A DNA stretch of 55,168 bases, taken from the NCBI GenBank assembly GCA_018729555.1, contig JAHHQG010000031.1, positions 1 through 55,168 of the forward strand. Reading direction: 5' to 3'. The DNA is from Clostridiales bacterium. GTDB taxonomy: Bacteria > Bacillota > Sulfobacillia > RBS10-35. Positions 6,794 to 17,191 of the stretch are shown here, in pieces (position 1 is the stretch's first letter; each line of letters starts with the position of its first letter). A program made the position numbers and the translations under genes. The notes beneath the pieces were generated by a model. That model saw only the letters and a list, made by a program, of their open reading frames with translations. It was not told where the DNA came from and ran no database searches.

Positions 6794-9515
6794 AGGGTAC
6801 GTGGCGGAGCTTTACGAGCTCTATCGTGAGGATCCGCAAAGGGTATCGGAGGAATGGCGCCGGTTCTTTGCCGAAGGCGGCTTCATCCCTTCCCCCGACG
6901 GGCGGGAAGGGGTTTCCGCCGCGGTGGAGGGGGCCCTGGCCGCCCGGGCGATGAACCTTGGGCAGGCCATCCGCCACCGGGGCCACCTAGCGGCCCGGCT
7001 GGATCCCTTAGGGAGCCCTCCGCCGGGGGATCCGGCCCTGGACCCGGCCTACCACGGCCTGACGGAAGCTGACCTGTCGAGGCTTCCCGCCGATCTCTTC
7101 GACGGGCCCTTGGTGGCGGGGGCCCGCCATGCGGGAGAGGTCATCCAGAGGTGGCGCCAGGTCTACTGCGGCACCATCGGCTACGATTTCAGCCACATCC
7201 AGGACCGCAAAGAGAGGGAGTGGCTGATCGAAGCCATCGAGAGCGGCCGTTTCCGGGTGGAGATGAGCCCCGATTTGGCCGGGCGCCTCCTGGAGCGGCT
7301 CACGCAGGTGGAGGTCTTGGAGCGGTTTTTGCATCGGGCTTATGTGGGCCACAAGCGCTTCTCCATCGAAGGGTTGGACCTCCTCATCCCCATCCTGGAT
7401 GAGATCCTGGCGGGGGCGGTGGCCCAGGGGGCGAAGTATGCCGCCATGGGCATGGCCCACCGCGGGCGCATCAACGTTCTCGCCCACATCCTGGGAAAGC
7501 CCTACGAGATGATCGTGAGGGAGTTTTCGGGGGTGGTGGCCCGGGAAGCCATGTCGGCGGCGGAAGGGGGAACCCTGGGGTACACCGGGGATGTCACCTA
7601 CCACCTCGGGCGGGAAGGGACGGTGGTGGCGGGGTTGAAGGGCATCCTGGCCAACAACCCCAGCCACCTGGAGTTCGTCAACCCCGTGGTGGAGGGTATC
7701 GCCCGGGCCCTCCAGGAGGAGGGGGATGGATGGGATCCCCGGCGGGCTCTCCCCATCCTCATCCACGGCGATGCCGCCTTTCCCGGCGAAGGGGTGGTGG
7801 CGGAAACCTTGAACCTCAGCCGCCTGGAAGGCTACCGCACCGGCGGGACCATCCACATCATCCTCAACAACCAGCTGGGGTTCACTACCGACGTGGAAGA
7901 CGCCCGCTCCACCTTTTACGCCAGCGATGTGGCCAGGGGCTTTGAGATCCCCGTCCTCCACATCAACGCCGATCGGGTGGAAGACGGCCTTTTGGGCGCC
8001 CGCCTGGCCTTGGCCTACCGCCAGACCTTCCACAAGGACATCGTCATCGACCTCATCGGGTACCGCCGGTGGGGCCATAACGAAGGAGATGAGCCCAGCT
8101 TCACCCAGCCCCTCATGTACAAGAAGATCCAGGAGCACCCCACGGTGCGGGAGATCTGGCAAAAGGAAGGGGAGGCCAGGGGCCTCATCCCCGAGGGCCT
8201 GGGGGAAGAGCTGGTGAAGCGATATTGGAGCATCTGGCAGGGGCTGAAGGAAAAGGTGGAGGCGGAGGCGCCCAAGGAAGTGGCGTTTCATCTCCAGGAG
8301 GCGCCGGAAGGGGATGGGTCCTTCCCCGAGGAAGGGACGGCCCTTTCGCCCGAGACGGTGGAGCGGCTCAAGGAGGAGATCTACCGCATTCCCCCGGGCT
8401 TTACCCTCCACCCCAAGCTGGTGCGCCAGGTGGAGGAGCGGCGGGAGGCCCTCCGGGAAGGGAAGGCCATCGACTGGGCCCAGGGGGAGCTTTTGGCCCT
8501 GGGAAGCCTCCTCATGGAAGGGGTGGCGGTGCGCCTCACCGGGCAGGACACCCTCCGGGGGACCTTCAGCCAGCGCCACGTGGCCTTCTACGATTACGAG
8601 ACAGGGGAAAAGTACATCCCCCTGCAGCACCTTCCTTCGCGAAAGGCCCCCTTCTACGCCTACAACAGCCCCCTGACGGAGGCCGCCGCCGTCGGCTTCG
8701 AGTACGGCTACAGCCTCCACAAGGAGATGGCGTTGGTCCTCTGGGAAGCTCAGTTCGGGGATTTTGCCAACGTGGCCCAGGTCTACATCGACCAGTTCCT
8801 GGCCTCCGCCTGGGCCAAGTGGCGGGAAGCTTCGGGGCTGGTGCTCCTCTTGCCCCACGGCTATGAAGGCCAGGGGCCGGAGCACTCCAGCGCCCGCCTG
8901 GAGCGCTTCTTGCAGCTTTGCGCCCAGGAAAACCTGAGGGTGATCAACCCCACCACCCCGGCCCAGTACTTCCACGCCCTCCGGCGCCAGGCTTTTAGCC
9001 TTAAGACCAACCCCAGACCCCTCATCGTCATGACGCCCAAGAGCCTTCTCCGCCATCCCCTGGCCCGTTCCACCCTGGAAGAGTTCACCCAAGGGGGCTT
9101 CCACCCCGTCCTGGACGATCCCCTGGTGGACGATCCCGGCGAGGTGCGGCGGGTCCTCCTCTGCAGCGGCAAAGTCTACGTGGACCTTTTGGCTCGGCGG
9201 CAAAAGGAGCCCCGGCGAGACCTCGCCTGCATCCGCGTGGAGCAGCTTTACCCCTTCCCCCGCCGGGAGCTGGAGAAGGTGCTTCGGCGCTATGAGAAGT
9301 CGGAAACCTATGTCTGGCTGCAGGAAGAGCCCCGCAACATGGGGGCCTGGACCTTTATGGCTCCCCGGCTGAAGGCCATCCTTGGGGAAGAGCCCCTTTA
9401 CGTGGGGCGGCCGCCCCTTGCCAGCCCGGCCGAAGGGTTTGCCGAACTGCATCAGAGGGTACAGGAGGAGATCCTCAGGGAAGCCCTGGGGGCTCTCCAG
9501 GTGAAGGAGGGATAA
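6765..9515 (+). CDS. odhA: 2-oxoglutarate dehydrogenase E1 component
   Basis: Thiamine-diphosphate-dependent decarboxylase of the 2-oxoglutarate dehydrogenase complex (TCA cycle, cytosol). At 916 aa it has the usual length and the N-terminal E2-docking helix ([21 protein letters not shown]). ThDP and active-site motifs are clear: [45 protein letters not shown] and [12 protein letters not shown]. The transketolase-like half contains EAQFGDFAN and [18 protein letters not shown] 6765 is preferred because AAAAAGGGG lies 8 bases upstream; an ATG at 6759 is also possible. Two bases separate it from odhB. Confidence 0.96.
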   Translation: MVPERLGINEGYVAELYELYREDPQRVSEEWRRFFAEGGFIPSPDGREGVSAAVEGALAARAMNLGQAIRHRGHLAARLDPLGSPPPGDPALDPAYHGLTEADLSRLPADLFDGPLVAGARHAGEVIQRWRQVYCGTIGYDFSHIQDRKEREWLIEAIESGRFRVEMSPDLAGRLLERLTQVEVLERFLHRAYVGHKRFSIEGLDLLIPILDEILAGAVAQGAKYAAMGMAHRGRINVLAHILGKPYEMIVREFSGVVAREAMSAAEGGTLGYTGDVTYHLGREGTVVAGLKGILANNPSHLEFVNPVVEGIARALQEEGDGWDPRRALPILIHGDAAFPGEGVVAETLNLSRLEGYRTGGTIHIILNNQLGFTTDVEDARSTFYASDVARGFEIPVLHINADRVEDGLLGARLALAYRQTFHKDIVIDLIGYRRWGHNEGDEPSFTQPLMYKKIQEHPTVREIWQKEGEARGLIPEGLGEELVKRYWSIWQGLKEKVEAEAPKEVAFHLQEAPEGDGSFPEEGTALSPETVERLKEEIYRIPPGFTLHPKLVRQVEERREALREGKAIDWAQGELLALGSLLMEGVAVRLTGQDTLRGTFSQRHVAFYDYETGEKYIPLQHLPSRKAPFYAYNSPLTEAAAVGFEYGYSLHKEMALVLWEAQFGDFANVAQVYIDQFLASAWAKWREASGLVLLLPHGYEGQGPEHSSARLERFLQLCAQENLRVINPTTPAQYFHALRRQAFSLKTNPRPLIVMTPKSLLRHPLARSTLEEFTQGGFHPVLDDPLVDDPGEVRRVLLCSGKVYVDLLARRQKEPRRDLACIRVEQLYPFPRRELEKVLRRYEKSETYVWLQEEPRNMGAWTFMAPRLKAILGEEPLYVGRPPLASPAEGFAELHQRVQEEILREALGALQVKEG

Positions 9516-9517
9516 GC

Positions 9518-10723
9518 GTGGCCCGCGAGATCAAAGTACCGGCCATGGGGGAATCCATCGTGGAGGCCACGGTGGGCACCTGGCACAAGAAGGAAGGGGA
9601 CCCCGTGGCGGTGGGCGATGTCCTGGTGGAGCTGGAGACCGACAAGGTGAACGTGGAAGTGACGGCGGAAGAAGACGGGGTGGTGGAAAAGATCCTCAAA
9701 GGAGAAGGAAGCCGGGTGCAGGTGGGGGAGGTCCTGGCCTTCCTGGCGGAAGGGGCTCCGGCGGCGGTGCCTTTGGCGCCCGAGGAAGAGGCGGCTCCTT
9801 CCCCGCGGGAGGCGGAGGAAAAGGCGAAAGCGCCTTCCCCGGAGCCCCAGCCGGCGGCACCGGCGGCGAGGGCTGAGGCGCCTTCCCCGGCGGCGGCCTG
9901 GGCGACCCCCTCCCAGAGGCGTCGGGCCCGGGAAGAAGGGGAGGACCGCCGGCCTCAGCCGGCGGCGCCAGCACCCAAGACGACGCCTGCTTCCGACGGC
10001 CGCCCGCCGGCGGCTACGGAGACGTCAGCTCTAGAGGAGGTCATCCCCATGTCCAGCCGGCGGCGGACCATCGCCCGGCGGCTGGTGGAGGCCCAGCATA
10101 CGGCAGCCATGCTCACCACCTTCAACGAGGTGGACATGTCGGCCATCATGGAGCTCCGGAAGAAGTACCGGGAGTCCTTCAAGGAGCGCCATGGGGTGTC
10201 CTTGGGGTTCATGTCCTTTTTCACCAAGGCCGTCATCCATGGCCTCAAGGCCTTCCCGCAGCTGAACGCCGAGATCCGCGGGGATGACATCATCCTCAAG
10301 CGTTATTACCACATCGGCATCGCCGTCTCCACCGACGAAGGCTTGGTGGTCCCGGTGGTTAGGGATGCCGACCGCAAGACCTTTGCCGAGATCGAAAAGG
10401 AGATCGCCCACCTGGCGGAAAAGGCCCGGTCCCGGAAGCTCACCCTGGAAGACCTTTCGGGCGGGACCTTTACCATCACCAACGGGGGAGTCTTCGGTTC
10501 CCTCTTCTCCACCCCCATCCTGAACCCGCCCCAGGTGGGGATCCTGGGGATGCACAAGGTGCAGGAGCGGCCGGTGGTGGTGGATGGCCAGGTGGTGGTG
10601 CGGCCCATGATGTACGTGGCCCTCACCTATGACCACCGCATCGTGGACGGCCGGGAGGCGGTGCAGTTCCTGGTGAAGGTGAAGGAAGCGCTGGAAAACC
10701 CCGAAGAGCTCCTCTTTGGCTAG
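9518..10723 (+). CDS. odhB: Dihydrolipoamide succinyltransferase (2-oxoglutarate dehydrogenase E2)
   Basis: E2 carries the lipoyl arm and transfers succinyl groups to CoA. The lipoyl domain is at residues ~1-78 with the acceptor Lys in [11 protein letters not shown]. The catalytic acyltransferase domain runs from ~175 to the end and has the active site [11 protein letters not shown]. Between them lies an Ala/Pro/Glu-rich linker. The peripheral subunit-binding domain that normally docks E3 is poor: only [15 protein letters not shown] resembles its first helix, and the glycine-rich GTGP-GGRV part is missing. The GTG start follows GAAGGAGG. The stop codon overlaps the convergent phoU stop in a CTAG. 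Confidence 0.95.
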   Translation: MAREIKVPAMGESIVEATVGTWHKKEGDPVAVGDVLVELETDKVNVEVTAEEDGVVEKILKGEGSRVQVGEVLAFLAEGAPAAVPLAPEEEAAPSPREAEEKAKAPSPEPQPAAPAARAEAPSPAAAWATPSQRRRAREEGEDRRPQPAAPAPKTTPASDGRPPAATETSALEEVIPMSSRRRTIARRLVEAQHTAAMLTTFNEVDMSAIMELRKKYRESFKERHGVSLGFMSFFTKAVIHGLKAFPQLNAEIRGDDIILKRYYHIGIAVSTDEGLVVPVVRDADRKTFAEIEKEIAHLAEKARSRKLTLEDLSGGTFTITNGGVFGSLFSTPILNPPQVGILGMHKVQERPVVVDGQVVVRPMMYVALTYDHRIVDGREAVQFLVKVKEALENPEELLFG

Positions 10724-11382
10724 AGGTTCAGGTCCCGGCGCTCTCCCGTCACCATGTAGATGGTCCACTCCGCCAGGTTGGTGCAGTGGTCCCCCACCCG
10801 CTCGAGTGAGGCCGCCACCAGGATCAGCTGGGTGGCTTCCTCGATGACGGCGGGGTTGGCGATCATCAGGAGGAGGAGCTCCCGGAAGACCTGCTTGAAG
10901 AGATGGTCCAGCTGATCGTCTTCCCGGGCCATGGCGAGGGCCCGCTCCACATCCCGCTCGATGAAGGCTTTGAGGCCTTCCTGCAGCATGTGGCGGCCGA
11001 TCTCCGCCATGCGGGGGATATCCACCAGGGGCTTGATGGGAGGATTCTGCCCCATCCGCCGGACGGCCCGGGCGATGTCGGTGGCATGGTCCCCCATGCG
11101 CTCCAGATCGGTGACGATCTTCAGCATGGTGCCGATGGTCCGGAGATCGATGGCCATCGGTTGCTGGAGGGCCAGGAGCTTTAAGCACTCCTGCTCGATG
11201 GCCAGCTCCAGGTCATCGATGACCTGGTCCCCCTGGATGACGGTCTCCGCCAGCTGGAGATCTCGCTTCACCAGGCTTTCCATGGCCGATGCCATGGCCC
11301 GGTCCACCACTTCCCCCATGTGAAGCACTTCTTTCTGCAGTTTTTCCAGCTCTTGCTGAAAGGAGATCCGTGCCACGGCCAT
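10720..11382 (-). CDS. phoU: Phosphate transport system regulatory protein PhoU
   Basis: PhoU links PstSCAB activity to the phosphate two-component system and restrains uptake. The 220-aa protein is all-helical with two three-helix repeats, each with the E-x-x-x-D metal/phosphate motif: [15 protein letters not shown] at ~95 and [16 protein letters not shown] near the C-terminus. AAAGGGGG precedes the ATG. It follows pstB by 15 bases and ends the pst operon. Confidence 0.95.
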   Translation of the reverse strand: MAVARISFQQELEKLQKEVLHMGEVVDRAMASAMESLVKRDLQLAETVIQGDQVIDDLELAIEQECLKLLALQQPMAIDLRTIGTMLKIVTDLERMGDHATDIARAVRRMGQNPPIKPLVDIPRMAEIGRHMLQEGLKAFIERDVERALAMAREDDQLDHLFKQVFRELLLLMIANPAVIEEATQLILVAASLERVGDHCTNLAEWTIYMVTGERRDLNL

Positions 11383-11397
11383 CTGCCCCCTTTGTCG

Positions 11398-12225
11398 TCA
11401 CCCGAAGCGGCCCGTGATGTAGGCTTCGGTGCGCGGATCGGACGGCTGGGTGAAAAGCCGCGCCGAAAGATCGTATTCGATGAGCTCGCCGTTCAAGAAG
11501 AAGGCGGTGCGGTCGGCGATCCGGGCCGCCTGCTGCATGTTATGGGTCACTATCACGATAGTGTATTTTTCTTTGAGCTGCACCAGAAGATCCTCGATGC
11601 GGGAGGAGGCGGCGGGATCGAGGGCGGAGGTGGGTTCGTCCAAGAGGAGCACCTCCGGGTCCACCGCCAAGGCCCGGGCGATGACCAGGCGCTGCTGCTG
11701 GCCGCCGGAAAGGGCCGTGGCCGGGCTCTTGAGCCGATCTTTCACCTCGTCCCAGAGGGCCGCCTGGCGCAAAGAGTGCTCCACCTTTTCCTCCAGGATC
11801 TTTCGCGAGCGGATCCCCGCCAGCCGCAGGCCTGCCGCCACATTGTCGAAGATGGACATGGTGGGAAAGGGCGTCGGCCGCTGGAAGACCATGCCCACCG
11901 TCCTCCGGACGGCCACGGGGTCCACCCCCGCCTGGTAGATGTCCACCCCGTCCAGGAGAACCTGGCCTTCCACCCGCGCTCCGGGGATCTCTTCGTGCAT
12001 CCGGTTGAGGCAACGGATGAAGGTGGATTTGCCGCAGCCCGAGGGCCCGATGATGGCCGTGATGGCCTGGTCGGGGATGGCCAGGTCGATGCCGTGAAGG
12101 GCCCGGGTGGAGCCGTACCAGGCCTGGAGCTTTTTCACCTCCAACCGGATCTTCTCCGGCTGGGGGAAAGGGGCGGCAGCCCTTTCGGGAACCTTGGTTC
12201 GAAGGGTGATGGGGCTTTCCTTCAT
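11398..12225 (-). CDS. pstB: Phosphate ABC transporter ATP-binding protein PstB
   Basis: ATPase of the high-affinity phosphate importer. The 275-aa protein has Walker [10 protein letters not shown], the signature LSGGQQQR, Walker [13 protein letters not shown] and the switch His in VTHNMQQA; the PstB-specific [17 protein letters not shown] segment follows Walker A. Its ATG overlaps the pstA stop as ATGA, so a longer in-frame version beginning upstream is not needed. The ~35 N-terminal residues before the ABC domain are rich in Pro and charged residues. Confidence 0.95.
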   Translation of the reverse strand: MKESPITLRTKVPERAAAPFPQPEKIRLEVKKLQAWYGSTRALHGIDLAIPDQAITAIIGPSGCGKSTFIRCLNRMHEEIPGARVEGQVLLDGVDIYQAGVDPVAVRRTVGMVFQRPTPFPTMSIFDNVAAGLRLAGIRSRKILEEKVEHSLRQAALWDEVKDRLKSPATALSGGQQQRLVIARALAVDPEVLLLDEPTSALDPAASSRIEDLLVQLKEKYTIVIVTHNMQQAARIADRTAFFLNGELIEYDLSARLFTQPSDPRTEAYITGRFG

Positions 12226-13109
12226 CGCTGGGACCAGCTCCTTTGCCTGCTGCTCAGTAACCTTCCGAGAAGGCTCAAAACGAGAACCAGGGCCAAAAGG
12301 GTGAGGCCCGCCGCCCAGGCCTGCACATGCCACTCATCGTAAGGGGAGATGGCGTAGTTAAAGATGGTCACCGGAAGGGAGGCCATGGGCTTCAACATGT
12401 TCCAGCTGATGTACTGGTTGGAGAGGGCCGTGAAGAGGAGGGGGGCCGTCTCGCCGGAGGCCCGGGCGATGGCCAAGATGATGGCGCTGACGATCCCCGA
12501 CCAGGCGGAGGGAAGGACGATGCCGAAGAGGACCTTGTAGCGGGGAAGGCCCAGGGCCAGCCCCGCCTCTCGGAGGGCGTCGGGGACGAGGCGCAGCATT
12601 TCTTCCGTGGTGCGGACGATGACGGGCAGCATGATGATGGCCAGGGCCACGCTTCCGGCAAAGCCGGAGTAGGTGCCCATCTTGACGACGATCCAGGCGT
12701 AGACGAAGATCCCCACCACGATAGAGGGGATACCGCTCAGGACATCGGCCATGTAGTGGACCCAGTAGCCCAGAAGATTGGCCTTGCCGTATTCAGCGGC
12801 GTAAAGGCCTGCCACGACGCCGATGGGGACGGCCATCACCGCCGCCAGGCCCACCATGAGGAGGGTTCCCAGGATGGCGTTGGCCACGCCTGGGTTGGGA
12901 ACCCCCACGGGCTTGTTGGGCTGGGTGAAAAAGGCCCAGTTGAGGCCCTGGAGGCCCTTTTGAGCGAGGTAGATCACCACCAAGGCGAGAAAAAGGAGGC
13001 TCACGACGACGCTGAGGGAAAGGAGAAACCTCATGAGGCGATCGACGTAGCGCCGCCGGGCCATGCCGGCGCCCGCCAGGCGGGGCAGGGCCGGGGAAGG
13101 ATCCTTCAT
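12222..13109 (-). CDS. pstA: Phosphate ABC transporter permease PstA
   Basis: Inner-membrane permease subunit paired with PstC. The 295-aa protein has about six membrane segments and the permease loop [19 protein letters not shown] that contacts PstB. The ATG overlaps the pstC stop (ATGA), and its stop overlaps the pstB start in the same way, so pstC, pstA and pstB are translationally coupled. Confidence 0.94.
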   Translation of the reverse strand: MKDPSPALPRLAGAGMARRRYVDRLMRFLLSLSVVVSLLFLALVVIYLAQKGLQGLNWAFFTQPNKPVGVPNPGVANAILGTLLMVGLAAVMAVPIGVVAGLYAAEYGKANLLGYWVHYMADVLSGIPSIVVGIFVYAWIVVKMGTYSGFAGSVALAIIMLPVIVRTTEEMLRLVPDALREAGLALGLPRYKVLFGIVLPSAWSGIVSAIILAIARASGETAPLLFTALSNQYISWNMLKPMASLPVTIFNYAISPYDEWHVQAWAAGLTLLALVLVLSLLGRLLSSRQRSWSQR

Positions 13110-14044
13110 GAGTAGGCCTCCTTTCCGATGCGGGTCCGGGCCACCAGCCAACGCGCCAGCATGTTGAGGAGCAGGGTGATGACGAAGAGGATGAGGCCCA
13201 GGTAGATGAGGGAGGTGCTATGGAGCTGGCTCACCGCCTCTGCGAATTCGTTGGCGATGACGCTGGCGATGGTGTTGCCGGGGGCGAAGAGGGAGACGGA
13301 GATGCGATGGGCGTTTCCGATGACCATGGTGACGGCCATGGTCTCCCCGATGGCCCGGCCCAACCCCAGCATGATGGCGCCGATGATGCCGGAGCGGGCG
13401 TAAGGGACGATGACCATGCGGATGGCTTCCCACCGGGTAGCCCCCAGGGCCAGGATGGCTTCCTTCTGGCTGCTGGGGACGGCCTGCAGGACGCTGGCGG
13501 AGATGGAGGTGATGGTGGGAAGGATCATGATGGCCAGGATGACGCCGGCGGCCAGGTATCCCAGGCCCAAAATCGGGCCCTGGAAGAGGGGCAAAAAGCC
13601 GAAATACTTCTGCAAGGGCGGTTCCACGTAGGTGCGAAGGAAAGGGACCAGGACGAAGATTCCCCAGAGGCCGTACACGACGCTGGGCACCGCCGCCAGG
13701 AGCTCCACGAAGGGCAAAAGGGCCAGGCGCCAGCGGTAGGGCAAGAGCTCCGAGAGGGCGATGGCCGCCCCTAAACCGATGGGGGTGGCCAAAAGGAGGG
13801 CGGTGAAGGAGGTCACCAGGGTGCCGTAGATGAAGGGGAGCCCGCCGAAAAGGCCCCTGACGGGGTTCCAGTCGCTGGAGAGAAGGAAGCCCAACCCGAA
13901 GGTCTGGATGGCGGGCCAGGCCGTCACCAGGAGGATCCAACCCATCCAGAGGACGAGGAGAAGGACGGCGGCCGCCACTGCCGCAGTGGCGGCCCGCACG
14001 ATCCCTTCCCACGTCCGATGGCGCTGCGAAGAGGGCAACGTCAC
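13106..14044 (-). CDS. pstC: Phosphate ABC transporter permease PstC
   Basis: The partner permease. It is 312 aa with a first membrane segment at about residues 18-40 (VAAAVLLLVLWMGWILLV), the PstC-specific extracellular loop SSDWNPVRGLFGGLPFIYGT, and the EAA loop AVPSSQKEAILALGATRWEA. It uses a GTG start with AAAGGA close upstream. It lies 26 bases after pstS. Confidence 0.94.
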   Translation of the reverse strand: MTLPSSQRHRTWEGIVRAATAAVAAAVLLLVLWMGWILLVTAWPAIQTFGLGFLLSSDWNPVRGLFGGLPFIYGTLVTSFTALLLATPIGLGAAIALSELLPYRWRLALLPFVELLAAVPSVVYGLWGIFVLVPFLRTYVEPPLQKYFGFLPLFQGPILGLGYLAAGVILAIMILPTITSISASVLQAVPSSQKEAILALGATRWEAIRMVIVPYARSGIIGAIMLGLGRAIGETMAVTMVIGNAHRISVSLFAPGNTIASVIANEFAEAVSQLHSTSLIYLGLILFVITLLLNMLARWLVARTRIGKEAYS

Positions 14045-14070
14045 CGTTCCTTTCGCCCTGAGCCCCCCGT

Positions 14071-15180
14071 TTAGTTTCCGAGGAGGGGCTTTCCGTTGTA
14101 GGTCACGGTCTTGAGGGCATCCAAGACCTTCTTTTTCACGTTATCCGGAAGAGGAGCATACAGCAATTCCCGGGCGTCTGCATCCCCGTTTTGGATGACC
14201 CAAGCGATCATATCCACCAGAGCTTTGCCCTTGGCCTCATCCGACTGCTCCTGATAGATCAGGAGGTAGGTGTAGGCGGCGATGGGATAGGCGCCGGAAC
14301 CGGGGGCGTTAACGATGGAGATCCGGAAATCGTCGGGCATCTGGTCGGCAAAGCCTGCCGCCGCCTTCACCACGCCGTCGATGGAGGCCTCCACAAACTC
14401 CCCGGCCTGGTTCTTGAGGAGGGCGGTCGGTAGCTTGTTCTGGATGGCGTAGGCCAGCTCCACGTACCCGATGGCGCCGGGGGTCTGCTTCACCTGGCCG
14501 CTGACGCCCTCATTGCCCTTGCCGCCCACCCCTACCGGCCACTCCACCGCTGTGCCCATCCCCACCTTTTCCTTCCACTCGGGGCTCACCTTGGAGAGGT
14601 AGTCGGTGAAGATGTTGGTGGTGCCGCTTCCGTCGGAGCGATGGACAACGCTGATGTCCATGTTGGGGAGGTTGGCGTCGGGGTTGAGGTCCACCAGCTT
14701 AGGATCGTTCCACTTCTTGATCTTCCCCAAGAAGATGTCGGCTACCACCTCGGGGGTCATCTTCAGGGGCTGCGTCACATCGGGAAGGTTATAGGTGATG
14801 ACCACGGCCCCCATGACGGTGGGGATGTGGAGGATCTTCCCGGGGGCGGAGGCCAGCTGCTCGTCCTTCATGGGCGCATCGCTGCCGGCGAAGTCCACAG
14901 TTTTCTCCAGAATGGCTTTCTGGCCGCCGCCGGAGCCGATGGACTGGTAGCTGATCTGCACGTTGGGGTGCTCTTCATGATAACGGTAGAACCACTTCTG
15001 ATAGAGCGGGTTGGGGAACGAAGCGCCGGCGCCGTGGAGCTCGATGGTCTGGGGTGTGGAAGGCTGCTGGGGCGTCGGCGGCTCGTTTTGGGCAGCCGGA
15101 GCCTGAGTTCCGCCGCATCCCGCGGCCAGAAGGGCCACACCGAGGACTCCCACGGCCAAAAGGCGTTTCCAGTTGGGCAT
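14071..15180 (-). CDS. pstS: Phosphate-binding lipoprotein PstS
   Basis: Solute-binding protein delivering phosphate to PstCA. The signal peptide ends in a lipobox (LLAAGCGG), then a Pro/Gln linker, then the PBP domain with phosphate-binding landmarks HGAGASFPNPLYQKW, GSGGGQKAIL, DFAGSDAPM and HRSDGSGTTNIFTDYL. Two ATGs are possible; the one at 15180 is chosen because AAGGAGG lies 9 bases upstream, while it directly abuts the earlier ATG at 15189. Length is 369 aa. It heads the pst operon. Confidence 0.95.
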   Translation of the reverse strand: MPNWKRLLAVGVLGVALLAAGCGGTQAPAAQNEPPTPQQPSTPQTIELHGAGASFPNPLYQKWFYRYHEEHPNVQISYQSIGSGGGQKAILEKTVDFAGSDAPMKDEQLASAPGKILHIPTVMGAVVITYNLPDVTQPLKMTPEVVADIFLGKIKKWNDPKLVDLNPDANLPNMDISVVHRSDGSGTTNIFTDYLSKVSPEWKEKVGMGTAVEWPVGVGGKGNEGVSGQVKQTPGAIGYVELAYAIQNKLPTALLKNQAGEFVEASIDGVVKAAAGFADQMPDDFRISIVNAPGSGAYPIAAYTYLLIYQEQSDEAKGKALVDMIAWVIQNGDADARELLYAPLPDNVKKKVLDALKTVTYNGKPLLGN

Positions 15181-15240
15181 CGATGGCATCCTCCTTATGG
15201 TCAGTGTCAATTTCAGTGTAGGATGTGCCCCTTCTATCTT

Positions 15241-15268
15241 GGTTAAAGGGAACCCACAGAAGGGTTAA
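15241..15268 (-). promoter_or_regulatory. Candidate Pho box upstream of pstS
   Basis: Read on the minus strand, two exact TTAACC hexamers lie 22 bases apart (plus-strand GGTTAA at 15241-15246 and 15263-15268). PhoP-type regulators in Firmicutes bind TTAACA-like hexamers repeated with 11-base periodicity, so two turns of spacing fits with a degenerate middle repeat. A TACACT box about 15 bases further downstream could be the -10. The site lies between pstS and the divergent HD-GYP gene. Confidence 0.4.
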
Positions 15269-15341
15269 GAGACGGCAACAATTCGAAGGGCTAAAATCCA
15301 CCCCGGCTCCTTTCGATATCCGGGGCGAAGGGCGGGGAACC

Positions 15342-16625
15342 ATGGCCGACGCCAGCGACCGCTGGGAGCTTCGCTTTCTTCTCGTCAGTCTGGTAGGGGT
15401 GCTGATCCTGGCGTTTTTCAGCCAGGCGGTGCTGCGGTCCTTCATCTCCCGGGAGACCATCCACCTGCAGGCAGCCAAGGCCACCGCTCAGGTGGAAAGC
15501 CTGAAACAATCCCTGGGCTACATCGACTGGCAAAAGCCCCTTTACCCGGGGGATCTGGCGGCCATCGACTACGACATGCGGAAGTTTCTCACCGGGGCGG
15601 AACAGCTCCGCATCTGGTCCAAGAATGGGGTCATCCTCTACTCGACAGATCGCTCGGAAGTGGAAACGGTCCACCCGGTGAAGGGGAACCTGGCCCGGGC
15701 CGTCAAGGGCGAGACCCTCTCCCTCCTGGAGGCGTCTCCGAACTTTCCGACCCAGCTGGTGGTTTGGGTGCCCTTTACGTGGCGGGGCCTCCTCATCGGG
15801 GCCATGGAGATCCATTACGACGGCAAACCTCTCGTGGACACCCTCGCCCATATCGACCGTCTGGTGATGGTCACCCATTTCGGCGGGATGCTGGTCCTCT
15901 GGGCGGCCCTCTGGTTCCTGGCCCACAGCATGGCCCAGCGCCTCCGCCGCCAGAACCGCGATCTCCTGAAGCTCCAGGAGGATCTCAAGGATGCCCTGCG
16001 GGCGCGGGAGGCCACCTTAAGCGGAGCCCTGGCGGCCTTGGCGGAGGCGGTGGAAGCGAAGGACGACTATGTGGGAGGCCATGTCAACCGGGTGGCCGAG
16101 TATGCCCTCTTGGTGGCCGACGAGCTGGGGCTCAAAGGCGAGGAGCGGGATGAGGTCTTCTTTGCCGCCGTCCTCCACGACATCGGGAAGATCGCCATCC
16201 CCGACGCCATCCTCGCCAAACCCGGTCCCCTCACGGAGGACGAGTGGGAGGTGATGAAGACCCACAGCGCCCGGGGGGAAGCCATCGTCCGGCAGATCCC
16301 GGGGCTTCAAAACGTGGCCCGCATCATCCGGCATCACCACGAGCGTTATGGGGGAGGGGGCTATCCCGATGGGATTTCCGGAGAGGCCATTCCCCTGGGG
16401 AGCCGCATCGTGGCGGCGGTGGATGCCTTTGACGCCATGACCACCGATCGGGTATACCGGAAGGCCCGTCCGGTGAAGGAAGCCCTGGAGGAGCTCCGAC
16501 GGGAGGCGGGGCGCCAGTTCGATCCCCGGGTGGTGGAGGCCTTGGAGCGGGGGATCTTGGGCCGTGGGGCCGTCGGGGAAAGGGTGGACCTTCAGCCCTG
16601 GCCCCACGCCGTCTACGGCGATTGA
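15342..16625 (+). CDS. Membrane-anchored HD-GYP domain phosphodiesterase
   Basis: HD-GYP proteins usually hydrolyse cyclic di-GMP. The 427-aa protein has a membrane segment at ~12-32 (FLLVSLVGVLILAFFSQAVL), an extracytoplasmic sensor region of ~130 residues with no recognised fold, a second membrane segment at about 170-190, a short coiled-coil linker and the catalytic domain from ~230. Metal-binding motifs are complete: GGHVNRVAEYA, LHDIGKIAIPD, RHHHERYGGGGYPDG and AAVDAFDAMTTDR. The ATG after GGGCGGGG is chosen. It is divergent from pstS, so sensing linked to phosphate status is possible but unproven. Confidence 0.9.
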   Translation: MADASDRWELRFLLVSLVGVLILAFFSQAVLRSFISRETIHLQAAKATAQVESLKQSLGYIDWQKPLYPGDLAAIDYDMRKFLTGAEQLRIWSKNGVILYSTDRSEVETVHPVKGNLARAVKGETLSLLEASPNFPTQLVVWVPFTWRGLLIGAMEIHYDGKPLVDTLAHIDRLVMVTHFGGMLVLWAALWFLAHSMAQRLRRQNRDLLKLQEDLKDALRAREATLSGALAALAEAVEAKDDYVGGHVNRVAEYALLVADELGLKGEERDEVFFAAVLHDIGKIAIPDAILAKPGPLTEDEWEVMKTHSARGEAIVRQIPGLQNVARIIRHHHERYGGGGYPDGISGEAIPLGSRIVAAVDAFDAMTTDRVYRKARPVKEALEELRREAGRQFDPRVVEALERGILGRGAVGERVDLQPWPHAVYGD

Positions 16626-16710
16626 TGGGACGTCGACAGGGAAAAGGCCTTTGCGGTAGCATCGGTGGAGAGACAGAGGGCCAAGGGCCGGGATGGAGGT
16701 CCGATGACCT

Positions 16711-17178
16711 TTGTTTTCCTACCGGGTGCGGGTGCGCTGGGCCGATACCGATGCGTCGGGGCGGATCCACAATACGGCCGCCCTTCGCTATTTCGAGGAA
16801 GCCGTCAGCGAGCTCTTTCGCCACCTCGGGGTCAGCCCGGAAAAGAGCCTGGGGGAAGGTGGTTTGGATTTTCCCCGGGTCCATGTGGAGTGCGATTACC
16901 TCTTACCCTTGGGCTTCGATGACGCCCTGGAGATCCGGGTGTACCGGGGACGGGTGGGGGAGAGCTCCTTTACCTTGGAACCCGAGGGGTGGCTCCTGGA
17001 GGAAGGGCCGTGGGGGCCGCTCCTTGCGGGAAGGCGGGGTCGGCCGGTGCCGGCCCTGGCCCTCAAGGGAAAGCTGGTGATCGTGACGGTGGATCGCCAG
17101 AAAGGGGAGAGCGTGCCCATCCCAAGGGAGCTTCGCAAGGCCTTGGAGGAGCTTTCGGCTCCGACCCGGCCTTCTTGA
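16711..17178 (+). CDS. Acyl-CoA thioesterase, 4HBT hotdog family
   Basis: A 155-aa hotdog-fold protein beginning YRVRVRWADTDASGRIHN, the 4-hydroxybenzoyl-CoA thioesterase signature with the catalytic Asp; HNTAALRYFEEAVSELF follows as in the family. A TTG start is used, 11 bases after GGAGG; GTG 16726 is a weaker alternative that would cut into the first strand. The C-terminal third is longer than usual and charged. The acyl substrate is not predictable. It lies directly upstream of pepA and may share its transcript. Confidence 0.85.
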   Translation: MFSYRVRVRWADTDASGRIHNTAALRYFEEAVSELFRHLGVSPEKSLGEGGLDFPRVHVECDYLLPLGFDDALEIRVYRGRVGESSFTLEPEGWLLEEGPWGPLLAGRRGRPVPALALKGKLVIVTVDRQKGESVPIPRELRKALEELSAPTRPS

Positions 17179-17191
17179 GTGGAGGGTGGAT

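Noticed and set aside
7008-9452. An 814-codon open frame on the minus strand opposite odhA
   Set aside because: It is antisense to a fully conserved odhA gene, has Gly/Pro/His-rich shadow composition and no domain; GC-rich codon bias opens such frames.
12327-13115. A 262-codon plus-strand open frame opposite pstA
   Set aside because: Asp/Gly/His-rich antisense shadow of a well-conserved permease gene.
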